From JAABTH01 sp964390725 (GTDB taxonomy: Bacteria; Bacillota; Dethiobacteria; DTU022), in NCBI GenBank assembly GCA_964390725.1, contig CAYMIW010000013.1, positions 11,992 to 75,991 of the forward strand: a stretch of DNA of 64,000 nt, in the 5' to 3' direction. Each line of letters starts with the position of its first letter. Positions within the stretch are counted from its first letter, which is position 1. Under the pieces are notes generated by a model, which worked only from the letters and a program-made list of their open reading frames with translations, was not told the origin of the DNA and ran no database searches. The position numbers and the translations under genes were made by a program. Positions 23,032 to 30,857 of this stretch are shown one piece after another.

Positions 23032-24567
23032 TTACTTTTCCGCTTTCAGCATACTCTTTCCGGTCATCTCTGGTGGAATAGGAAGACCGGCCAGTTCAAG
23101 CACTGTTGGGGCAATATCCGCTAAAACACCCTGTGAGCGAACATTTACATTTCCTGCTCCAAGCAGGATAAATGGAACCGGATTAGAGCTGTGTGCAGTC
23201 AGGGTTTCACCGTTGCCATTTAACATTTCCTCGGCATTACCATGATCGGCACATATAATTACCGCCCACTGCCGGGGCAGTGCTTCCTTTATAATATCGC
23301 CCACGGCCCTGTCAACAGTTTCGACAGCTTTAACTGCAGCATCCTGGTTTCCTGTATGACCAACCATATCGGCATTGGCAAAATTGGCAACAATCAGTGG
23401 GTGTTTACCTGCTTTAATGGATTCAGTTATTTTTTCGGCAACTTCGGGCGCACTCATCTCCGGCTGCAGATCATAAGTAGCTACTTTTGGCGAAGGAACC
23501 AGGATGCGATCTTCTCCGGGAAAAGGTTTTTCCCGCCCCCCGCTGAAGAAAAAGGTTACATGGGCATATTTTTCTGTTTCGGCTATGCGTACCTGGGGCA
23601 AATTGTTTTCGGCATATGTTTCACCAAGGGTATGCTTGAGATCATCGAGCGTAAAGGCAACCGGCAGATCAAATTCCCGATCATATTTGGTCATGGTAAC
23701 ATAATACGGCTTAACCGGATCATTGCCCCGCTTAAATTCATTAAAGCTTTGATCAGTCAGGGCGCGGGTAATCTGGCGTGCACGATCAGGTCTAAAATTA
23801 AAGAATATAACACTGTCTTCATTTTTTATTGTTGCCAGCGGTTTGCCTTTGTCATCAACAATTACCGTTGGTTTGACAAACTCGTCACCTTCTTCGCGTT
23901 CATAGGCCTGATCAAGCGCGTCAAGCGAGTTCAAAGCGGTTAACCCTTCACCCCTGGTATAAGCGCGATAAGCCTTTTCAACCCTGTCCCAGCGTTTATC
24001 CCTGTCCATGGCATAATACCGGCCACAAACCGTTGCCACATAACCGTTATTGTGCTCTGCTGAAAATTCGGCCAGTTTTTCCAGGTAAGGCCGCGCCCCA
24101 AAAGGTATCGTATCACGGCCATCGAGAATGGCATGAACGTAATACTTTTTCACACCCTGCTGTTCAGCCATGTTCAACAAAGCCATGAGGTGATTCAGGT
24201 GACTGTGAACACCGCCATCCGACACCAGTCCAACCATATGTAAAACCCCACCCTGTAGTTTAGCTTTTTTCATAGCTGTTATTAATACAGGGTTTTCATA
24301 GAATTGACCGGTTTCAATCGCCTTGCTGATCCTGGTTAATTCCTGGTAAACAACCCTGCCTGCGCCAAGATTAAGGTGCCCAACCTCAGAATTACCCATC
24401 TGGGCGGGAGGCAGACCAACCGCTTCACCAGAAGCATTGAGGCGGGCTCGCGGATATTCTCTGCTGAGCTTGTCCATGTTAGGGGTAGAGGCCTGCATTA
24501 TAGCATTGCCCTCTTTTTTATCGCTTTCGCCCCAGCCATCAAGGATTAAAAGAAGGACTTTTTTCAA
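23032..24567 (-). CDS. gpmI: 2,3-bisphosphoglycerate-independent phosphoglycerate mutase
   Basis: This 511-residue Mn-dependent enzyme converts 3- to 2-phosphoglycerate. It belongs to the alkaline-phosphatase superfamily: LLILDGWGES holds the first metal ligand, MGNSEVGHLNLGAGR the phosphorylated serine, and VANFANADMVGHTGN, CADHGNAEEM and LTAHSSNPVPF the remaining metal ligands. The start is a TTG whose last bases overlap the tpiA stop (TTGA), with GAAAGGCGG upstream inside tpiA, so translation is likely coupled. Length and motifs are normal. No cofactor-dependent mutase is seen in the window. Confidence 0.97.
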   Translation of the reverse strand: MKKVLLLILDGWGESDKKEGNAIMQASTPNMDKLSREYPRARLNASGEAVGLPPAQMGNSEVGHLNLGAGRVVYQELTRISKAIETGQFYENPVLITAMKKAKLQGGVLHMVGLVSDGGVHSHLNHLMALLNMAEQQGVKKYYVHAILDGRDTIPFGARPYLEKLAEFSAEHNNGYVATVCGRYYAMDRDKRWDRVEKAYRAYTRGEGLTALNSLDALDQAYEREEGDEFVKPTVIVDDKGKPLATIKNEDSVIFFNFRPDRARQITRALTDQSFNEFKRGNDPVKPYYVTMTKYDREFDLPVAFTLDDLKHTLGETYAENNLPQVRIAETEKYAHVTFFFSGGREKPFPGEDRILVPSPKVATYDLQPEMSAPEVAEKITESIKAGKHPLIVANFANADMVGHTGNQDAAVKAVETVDRAVGDIIKEALPRQWAVIICADHGNAEEMLNGNGETLTAHSSNPVPFILLGAGNVNVRSQGVLADIAPTVLELAGLPIPPEMTGKSMLKAEK

Positions 24568-25331
24568 TGTAAGACCGCCTTTCGGGCAGCGGTAATCAAA
24601 TTGATAAAGGTGCCTGTTGCAAGGCTGGCTCCGCCAACCAGTGCTCCGGCAACCGAGGGAAGAGTAACAAAAGATCCAATATTGTCAGGTTTAACACTGC
24701 CGCCATACTGTATTCTTAGACGGGAGGCCACTTCTACACCCAATTTTTCACGAACAAGGTCATGGATATAGTCTCCGGCGTTCCCGGCATCTTCAGCTGT
24801 AGCAGCCCGACCCGTTCCGATTGCCCAGACAGGTTCATACGCGATAACCAGATTATTTATTGCTTCCGGGTTTAGCCCTTCAAATGCCGACACAAGCTGT
24901 CTCTGCAGGACTAACTCAGTGGCACCGTTGTGTCGTTCATCTTCTGTTTCCCCGACACAGAGAATCGGTTTCAAGCCTTTGTTAAAAGCAGCTTTGACTT
25001 TTCTGTTAATCTGCATATCGTTCTCACCAAAAATATGCCGCCGCTCGGAGTGACCGATAATTACATACTCAACTCCATATTCAAGAAGCATACTGGCAGC
25101 TATCTCTCCTGTAAATGCGCCTTTCTCTTCCCAATGAATATTTTGTGCTCCCACCTTAATCTTACTGCCCTGCAGTATTTCACCCGCAGTGGGAAGAGCT
25201 GTGAAAGGAGGGCAGATTATAACATCCACCCCTTCGAAGTTGCTTTCTTCTTTCTGCAGCTCACGGCAAAAAGCAGCCGTTTCGGCTGCAGTTTTATGCA
25301 TTTTCCAATTTGCAGCAATAATTAGATTCAT
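24564..25331 (-). CDS. tpiA: Triose-phosphate isomerase
   Basis: This 255-residue TIM-barrel enzyme interconverts dihydroxyacetone phosphate and glyceraldehyde 3-phosphate. Visible active-site parts are ANWKMHK (Lys), the catalytic His in YVIIGHSERRHIFGE, the catalytic Glu in VIAYEPVWAIGTGR with the flexible loop, and YGGSVKPDN for phosphate binding. It starts at ATG 25331 after GGGAG and overlaps gpmI by four bases. It lies 34 bases after pgk in the glycolytic operon. Confidence 0.98.
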   Translation of the reverse strand: MNLIIAANWKMHKTAAETAAFCRELQKEESNFEGVDVIICPPFTALPTAGEILQGSKIKVGAQNIHWEEKGAFTGEIAASMLLEYGVEYVIIGHSERRHIFGENDMQINRKVKAAFNKGLKPILCVGETEDERHNGATELVLQRQLVSAFEGLNPEAINNLVIAYEPVWAIGTGRAATAEDAGNAGDYIHDLVREKLGVEVASRLRIQYGGSVKPDNIGSFVTLPSVAGALVGGASLATGTFINLITAARKAVLH

Positions 25332-25365
25332 TTACTTCACTCCCCTGTTCGGCATTATGGGTTTG

Positions 25366-26550
25366 CTATCGATCCAGAAGGGCAGTAATACCGGGCAGTT
25401 CTTTTCCTTCCCAGAATTCCAGGGTAGCTCCGCCCCCGGTGGAAATAAAATTAATTTGTTCACTTAGTTTAAGCATTTCAATAGCGGCAACGAGATCTCC
25501 ACCACCAACAACAGAGTATGCCTTACTTTCAGCAATACCCGAAGCCACCTCGCCGGTACCACGATCAAACGGCGGTATTTCAAATACTCCAAGGGGCCCG
25601 TTCCAAACTACCATCGCCGATTCTTTTATTACTGATTTGAACCTGGTGGTAGTTTCAGGTCCAATATCTACAGCCTTCCAACTACCGGTTACCTCTTCCG
25701 GTTTAAAAGTATGGTGAGGAGATCCTGGCTTAAGTTCTTCTACTGCAACCAGATCATTCGGCAGTAATAACCTACAACGGCTTTCTTTAGCCTGTTCGAT
25801 TAAAGCAGCTGCTGTTTCAACCTGCTCTTTCTCGTAAAAAGACGAACCCAGGTCAAACCCGGCAGCAACCAGAAAAGTATTGGCCATTCCGCCGCCTACC
25901 AGGAGATTATCGGCAAGCTCAAAAAAACGTCGAATAACATTTATTTTATCGGAGACTTTAGCACCTCCTAAAATGGTCGTCAGCGGCCTCTGTGGTTCGT
26001 CCAGGCAGCGCGACAGCTCTTCAATTTCTTTTTTCATCAACATACCTGCTACAGCAGGTATGTAAGCAGCAACTCCAACCGTTGAAGCATGGGCCCGGTG
26101 CGCAGTTCCAAAAGCATCATTAACATAATAATCAAAAGGTTGGGCAAGCTGCCGGGCAAAAGCAGGGTCGTTTTTCTCCTCTTCCGGTGCAAAACGAACA
26201 TTTTCCAACATCAGCAGTTCGCCGTCCTTCATCGCCTGCACTTTTTCTTCAACTTCCGACCCGACAACAGAATCAATCTTGGGCACATGCATTTCAATCA
26301 GTTCAGACAGTCTCTTCGCCACCGGGTCCATTTTCAGGGAATCAACACTTTTCCCTTTCGGCCTCCCAAGATGAGAAACCAGGACCAACCTGGCTCCTTC
26401 TTTAATCAGAGTTTCTATTGTTGGAAGAGCAGCCCTGATCCGGCTGTCGTCACGAACCCTGTTTCCTTCCAGTGGCACATTAAAATCAACTCTCATCAAT
26501 ATATTTTTACCCCGGGGATCAATATCTTCGATACTTTTTTTGTTTATCAT
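25366..26550 (-). CDS. pgk: Phosphoglycerate kinase
   Basis: This 394-residue two-lobed enzyme makes ATP from 1,3-bisphosphoglycerate. It shows LMRVDFNVPLEGN and LVSHLGRPKG in the N-lobe substrate site, the hinge and nucleotide segments LGGAKVSDKINVI, VVWNGPLGVFE and the C-terminal FISTGGGATLEFWEGK. The usual GGGDS/T nucleotide loop reads VVGGGDLVAA. I chose the ATG at 26550 after GGTGGG, giving the standard length; a frame start at 26571 would add seven residues that overlap the ribosome site. It follows rpoN after 21 bases. The gap and cggR genes that normally precede pgk are not present. Confidence 0.97.
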   Translation of the reverse strand: MINKKSIEDIDPRGKNILMRVDFNVPLEGNRVRDDSRIRAALPTIETLIKEGARLVLVSHLGRPKGKSVDSLKMDPVAKRLSELIEMHVPKIDSVVGSEVEEKVQAMKDGELLMLENVRFAPEEEKNDPAFARQLAQPFDYYVNDAFGTAHRAHASTVGVAAYIPAVAGMLMKKEIEELSRCLDEPQRPLTTILGGAKVSDKINVIRRFFELADNLLVGGGMANTFLVAAGFDLGSSFYEKEQVETAAALIEQAKESRCRLLLPNDLVAVEELKPGSPHHTFKPEEVTGSWKAVDIGPETTTRFKSVIKESAMVVWNGPLGVFEIPPFDRGTGEVASGIAESKAYSVVGGGDLVAAIEMLKLSEQINFISTGGGATLEFWEGKELPGITALLDR

Positions 26551-26571
26551 CTTCCCACCATCCGGAATCAA

Positions 26572-27990
26572 TTATTTGCGGCGCTTATATGAAGCAGGTA
26601 TGGAGAGTTCTTCCCGGTATTTTGCAACAGTTCTCCTGGAAATATCAATGCCTTCTTTTTGCAGCATCTCAGCCAAACTTTGATCACTCAGTGGTTTATC
26701 CGGCTTTTCGGCTTCAATCATTTCACGTATATATGTCTTAATGCTGTGCGAAGAAAAATCCTTACCACCGGCCCCCGATAAGCCACTTGAAAAGAAAAAC
26801 TTTAGAGGATACATCCCCCTGGGGGTCTGAATATATTTGTTTGAAGTAGCCCTGCTGACCGTAGACTCATGGACGCCTATATTGGCGGCCACCTCTTTTA
26901 AAGTTAAAGGTTTTAGCCTTTTAATCCCGTAATTAAAAAAGTCTTTTTGAATATCGACAATCTGCTGCGAAACTCTGAAAAGAGTCAGCCTTCTCTGTTC
27001 TATACTGCGGATCAGCCAAAATGCTTTTTCTATTTTATTCTTGATAAAAGATGAAAGCTGATCATCATCATTTGATCCCGTTCGTAGCATCTGCTGGTAA
27101 AAGGGACTGATTGTAAGCTGCGGTATGCCATTTTCATTTCCCACCACTATATAATCATCATCAACCTTCTCAACGATAACATCAGGAACAATATAGCGTG
27201 TCTCCTCCCCTTCCCCGTAAACAGAACCGGGTTTCGGGTTAAGGGTTCGAATTAGCTTAACAGCCTCTTCAACTTTGCTTTCATCGTATCCGAGCCTGGC
27301 TGCTATGTAGCGAAAACGACCATCTGCAGCAGCAGGTAAAAACTTTCTAACAATCTCTTCAGCAAGATTGTTACGTTCATCCAATTTATCCAGTTGCAGA
27401 AGCAGGCATTCCTGAAGGTTCCGGCAGCCTATCCCGGTCGGTTCTAGTTTCTGGACAATATCAAGTGCTTCTTCCAGCTCTTCAACCATAATCCCAACAG
27501 CCAGGGAGAGATCCTGTAAATCTTCCTGGAGATAACCGTTGTGATCGAGATTACCGGCCAAAAAAGCGGCTGCGTTATATTGACGGGGAGAAAGAACCTG
27601 CAGGCGAAGCTGTTCAAGAAGGTCTTCAAGCATGGTTCGGCAGGAACCGGCACAGTTTTCCACGGTTGGCTGATAGTCTGGGATAATTCCCAAGGCCCCC
27701 GATGGATAAGATCTTTTATCAAGGTCCATCTCCCTGAAATATTCTTCCCAGGAAAAATCTTCATTCTGATCTCGTTCAGGAGCTTCAGCCTGCTGCTGAA
27801 CGGGCTCTTCCTCTTTCTCACTTTCTCTTGGTTCCTGAATTTCAAGCACAGGATTGTTCAATAGTTCTTCCTGGATGTGATCCTGCAGCTCCATCGAAGA
27901 ATACTGAAGCAGCGTTATCGCCAGCTTTAGCTCCGGTGTAATGATCAGCTTTTGACTTTGTTCTAACTTGAGGTTATAATCCAGTTTCAC
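26572..27990 (-). CDS. rpoN: RNA polymerase sigma-54 factor
   Basis: This 472-residue alternative sigma factor directs transcription from -24/-12 promoters and needs enhancer-binding ATPases. It has the glutamine-rich region I (LEQSQKLIITPELKLAITLL), an acidic region II (about 58-85), the core-binding domain (about 100-290), the HTH (LTLKEVAANIGVHESTVSRA) and the RpoN box near the C-terminus (ISRRTVAKYREELSIP). All parts are complete. It heads the block leading into pgk. Just upstream are a 10-bp inverted repeat (28031-28057) and, pointing the other way, a near-consensus sigma-54 promoter (28126-28141). Confidence 0.97.
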   Translation of the reverse strand: MKLDYNLKLEQSQKLIITPELKLAITLLQYSSMELQDHIQEELLNNPVLEIQEPRESEKEEEPVQQQAEAPERDQNEDFSWEEYFREMDLDKRSYPSGALGIIPDYQPTVENCAGSCRTMLEDLLEQLRLQVLSPRQYNAAAFLAGNLDHNGYLQEDLQDLSLAVGIMVEELEEALDIVQKLEPTGIGCRNLQECLLLQLDKLDERNNLAEEIVRKFLPAAADGRFRYIAARLGYDESKVEEAVKLIRTLNPKPGSVYGEGEETRYIVPDVIVEKVDDDYIVVGNENGIPQLTISPFYQQMLRTGSNDDDQLSSFIKNKIEKAFWLIRSIEQRRLTLFRVSQQIVDIQKDFFNYGIKRLKPLTLKEVAANIGVHESTVSRATSNKYIQTPRGMYPLKFFFSSGLSGAGGKDFSSHSIKTYIREMIEAEKPDKPLSDQSLAEMLQKEGIDISRRTVAKYREELSIPASYKRRK

Positions 27991-28030
27991 TGCATACTCT
28001 CCAATTGTTGTTATTTAGTCCCCGGTAAAT

Positions 28031-28057
28031 AATAACAGCTCAACTGCAGCTGTTATT
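28031..28057. repeat. Perfect 10-bp inverted repeat in the rpoN leader
   Basis: AATAACAGCT (28031-28040) and AGCTGTTATT (28048-28057) pair around a 7-base loop, 40-67 bases before the rpoN start. It lacks a good T-run, so a regulatory hairpin or operator is as likely as a weak terminator after whiA. Confidence 0.5.
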
Positions 28058-28125
28058 GATAATACAGCGTTTCTTTTTTGATCTTCGACACAATATAGCG
28101 AAATCCTTCCTGTGATTTGTCTAAC

Positions 28126-28141
28126 TGGCATGCTTTTTGCT
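28126..28141 (+). promoter_or_regulatory. Near-consensus sigma-54 promoter motif, antisense to whiA
   Basis: TGGCATGCTTTTTGCT has GG (28127-28128) and GC (28139-28140) exactly ten bases apart, and matches TGGCACG-N4-TTGCW at all but one position. It points rightward, into the whiA 3' end in antisense, and lies 136 bases from the rpoN start. It is a sequence match only; no plus-strand gene follows it. Confidence 0.4.
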
Positions 28142-29096
28142 AATATCTTTGTTCCCTTTTTTCTAATATTTTTTCCATTTGCCGGAAACGGTTGTTCATT
28201 CCCGATTTACTAACCGGGGGATCTAACAGTTCACCAAGCTCCTTCAGGGAGGCTTCAGGATGATTAATCCGCAGCACAGCTGCCTCTTTCAAGGCGGGGG
28301 ATAGATTATTCAACCCGATTAAAGCATCCAGTGCCTCGATATTATCTAGCTGTTGCCGGGCAGAAGCAACCACTTTTTCCAGGTTTGCAGTTTCAAAATT
28401 AACCAGGCGGTTTACCTGGTTGCGCATACTTTTTATCACTCGCTGACTTTCCAGATCAAGCAGGGCCGTTCCTGCTCCTACAATACGTAAAAAATCTGCC
28501 ACTGCTTCTGCATTTTTAAAATATATATAGTATGCATCCTTTCTTTTCCTAATCAAAGGTTCCAGGTTAAAAGTTTTTAGCACCTTTTGATAAACCTGGG
28601 CGTCTTCATGATCACCACAGTTAATCTCAAGGTGATAACCGGAACGGCCTGATACAGATATACTACCCCCTGCAAGAAATATACCTCTCAGCAGGGCTTT
28701 TTTACAACAGGTCCTCCTGGGCAGCGAAGCATGCCGGCGGGGTAGGCTCAGGTATGGGCCGGCTTCTTTTAAATTCAAATAAACCAGGAGGGAATCAACC
28801 TGCTCGCGCCCCTGCACCAGAACTAATAGCTTGTTCTTACCAAAAAGCTTTTCCTTCTGCCTTATAATAGATGGTGACTGCACACCGGACTGTCTCAAAA
28901 GATTAAACAGACGCCTCGCTACAGCGAGATCATCAAGGTGAATACTGAGCAGGTGAGCATCGCGTCGGATCGTATAGTAACCGTGTCTCAATAAAAATGC
29001 TTTCAGCTCCCACGAACTGCAGCAATTATTCTCATTATCCACCCTGGCCAGTTCATTTTTAACTCGTTTAGTTAAAGTCAATACAGGCTCCTCCAT
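28140..29096 (-). CDS. whiA: DNA-binding protein WhiA
   Basis: This 318-residue protein combines a degenerate LAGLIDADG homing-endonuclease-like domain (residues about 15-200, including CCKKALLRGIFLAGGSISVS and YHLEINCGDHEDAQVY) with a C-terminal helix-turn-helix (about 215-310; LKELGELLDPPVSKSGMNNR with family motif near the end). WhiA affects cell division and sporulation genes in Actinobacteria and division and chromosome segregation in Bacillus. Its ATG overlaps the rapZ stop by one base (TAATG). In most Firmicutes yvcK lies between these two genes; here it does not. Confidence 0.95.
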   Translation of the reverse strand: MEEPVLTLTKRVKNELARVDNENNCCSSWELKAFLLRHGYYTIRRDAHLLSIHLDDLAVARRLFNLLRQSGVQSPSIIRQKEKLFGKNKLLVLVQGREQVDSLLVYLNLKEAGPYLSLPRRHASLPRRTCCKKALLRGIFLAGGSISVSGRSGYHLEINCGDHEDAQVYQKVLKTFNLEPLIRKRKDAYYIYFKNAEAVADFLRIVGAGTALLDLESQRVIKSMRNQVNRLVNFETANLEKVVASARQQLDNIEALDALIGLNNLSPALKEAAVLRINHPEASLKELGELLDPPVSKSGMNNRFRQMEKILEKREQRY

Positions 29097-29959
29097 TATT
29101 CTTTATGGATATCCCTGTGTTCAACGACCAGGTTAAATTTTGAGCCAAGGGTTCGCCCCAGTTCTTCAGCTAGAAATACAGAACGATGCTTTCCACCCGT
29201 GCAGCCGATGGTTATAATGAGGCTGGTTTTTCCTTCCTTAACATAGAAAGGTATAGAATACTGAAGCAGTTCCCGAACCATGTTGAAATACCTGGCGGTT
29301 TCCGGCCAGCGCCATAAATATTCCTGCACCTGCTCATCCTCGCCCGTCAGGGCTTTAAGGTGATCAACATAATGCGGGTTTGGTAAAAAGCGAACATCAA
29401 ATACAAGGTCGGCATCCGGGGGAAGACCGTATTTAAACCCAAATGATATAATCCGAATCTGCATATTCCGATCACGCTTCTCCGGTTCATACAGCTCAAC
29501 AATTTTTGTTTTCAACTCCCAGGGTTTCATTAAAGAAGTGTCTATCTCCCTGTTAGCTTTGCCACGCAGCTCACTGAGCACTTCCCGCTCCTTTTGGATC
29601 GCTTCGGGAAGGCTGAGGCTGCCAAGTGGATGACGTCTGCGGGTTTCCTTGTAGCGGCGAATCAGGACATCGTCATCAGCGGCTAAAAAAAGTATCTCAT
29701 AATCTACATCCGATTTTTCAAGCTCACTCAGGGCTTCAAAAAGATCTTCAAAAAATGCCGCTCCACGCATATCACAAACCAGGGCCACTTTTTTATTATC
29801 GGATTGAACAAATATATCAATAAACTTGGGGATAAGGGTGGGGGGCATATTGTCAACACAGTAATAACCAAGGTCTTCAAAACAGTTCAAAGCATGACTT
29901 TTCCCCGCCCCGGACAACCCAGTTATTAAAACAAGTCGCAGGTTGTCAGTTTCGCTCAT
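29096..29959 (-). CDS. rapZ: RNase adapter RapZ (YvcJ)
   Basis: This 287-residue P-loop protein of the RapZ/YvcJ family has Walker A at residues 13-21 (TGLSGAGKS), the conserved CVDNMPPTLIPKF, a Walker-B-like segment, and the C-terminal IGCTGGKHRSVFLAEELG motif. In E. coli RapZ guides RNase E to GlmZ RNA; in Firmicutes the homologue hydrolyses NTPs and influences competence and cell-wall sugar metabolism. It lies 37 bases after the HAD phosphatase gene and is directly coupled to whiA. Confidence 0.95.
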   Translation of the reverse strand: MSETDNLRLVLITGLSGAGKSHALNCFEDLGYYCVDNMPPTLIPKFIDIFVQSDNKKVALVCDMRGAAFFEDLFEALSELEKSDVDYEILFLAADDDVLIRRYKETRRRHPLGSLSLPEAIQKEREVLSELRGKANREIDTSLMKPWELKTKIVELYEPEKRDRNMQIRIISFGFKYGLPPDADLVFDVRFLPNPHYVDHLKALTGEDEQVQEYLWRWPETARYFNMVRELLQYSIPFYVKEGKTSLIITIGCTGGKHRSVFLAEELGRTLGSKFNLVVEHRDIHKE

Positions 29960-29996
29960 TTCTCAGAACCTCCATTTTATTTTTGGGCACGCTAAA

Positions 29997-30821
29997 TCAC
30001 CCACTGGAAAGATCTAGCACATAACGTTCAATTACTTCGGCCACTCCATCCTCAACATTGGAAGCAGTAACAAGATCAGCCGCTTCTATTACCTCCGTCC
30101 TGGCATTGGCCACAGCCACACCCAGTCCGGCATAAGTTATCATATCAAGGTCATTATGCCCATCGCCAAAAGCTACTATTTCTTCCGGCCTGATACCTTC
30201 TTTTTCAGCCAGCCAGCGCAGGGTCTGCCCCTTGGTTGCCCGTTTTTCAGTTAATTCAAGAAAGTTGGGGCGAGACTGCAAAATGGCAAGCTCGGAACCG
30301 AATTTTTCCCTTAAATCTCTCTCAAGCTCATCGATGGTACCGTCCCACTGAATAATGCTCATTTTAGATGGTTCTAAGCTGTTATCCCTGAGAAACGGAC
30401 CAAGACTCCCCACCGCCTTTAAACCCATATGGGCCATAGACTGGTAGAAGCGGGAATAATCGTTTTCTTCTTTAATATATAATTCGTCGTCAATGAAAAG
30501 ATTAACATAGTTACCACGTCTTTCAGCCTCTTCAGCAACTGCGACAGCAACCGTATTGGAAATTGGCCTGTGCAGGATCAGTTCTCCGCTTGTTGATTTC
30601 TTCACCATGGCCCCATGGTAGTTGATCAGGGGGCAATCGCCATCAAGTCCCATCTGCTGCAGGTAATGAACGCTGGTTTTATACATACGCCCGGTAGCAA
30701 TAACAAAACGAACCCCGGCATCAACTGCCCGGCGTACTGCTTTTTTGTTGCGGCTGGAAATCTCCGATTTTTCATTGAGCAGGGTATCGTCCAGATCCGT
30801 TGCTATCATTTTATAATGCAT
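29997..30821 (-). CDS. Cof-type HAD-superfamily phosphatase
   Basis: This 274-residue hydrolase is of the Cof/YidA class IIB group. The nucleophile motif is ATDLDDTLLNEKSEIS (residues 6-21), motif II is VIATGRMYKT, a lysine in the ATKGQTLRWLAE segment is motif III, and VAFGDGHNDLDMITYAG is motif IV. The cap domain lies between about residues 85 and 185. Such enzymes dephosphorylate sugar phosphates, flavin or pyridoxal phosphates; the true substrate here is not evident. It starts after GAGGTGG and sits between uvrC and rapZ. Confidence 0.9.
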   Translation of the reverse strand: MHYKMIATDLDDTLLNEKSEISSRNKKAVRRAVDAGVRFVIATGRMYKTSVHYLQQMGLDGDCPLINYHGAMVKKSTSGELILHRPISNTVAVAVAEEAERRGNYVNLFIDDELYIKEENDYSRFYQSMAHMGLKAVGSLGPFLRDNSLEPSKMSIIQWDGTIDELERDLREKFGSELAILQSRPNFLELTEKRATKGQTLRWLAEKEGIRPEEIVAFGDGHNDLDMITYAGLGVAVANARTEVIEAADLVTASNVEDGVAEVIERYVLDLSSG

Positions 30822-30857
30822 ATTCTTTCCACCTCAACAACAGTATAGCACATCATA

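Noticed and set aside
23242..23943. 233-codon plus-strand frame
   Set aside because: It is antisense to gpmI, has no ribosome site, and its composition mirrors the iPGM codons.
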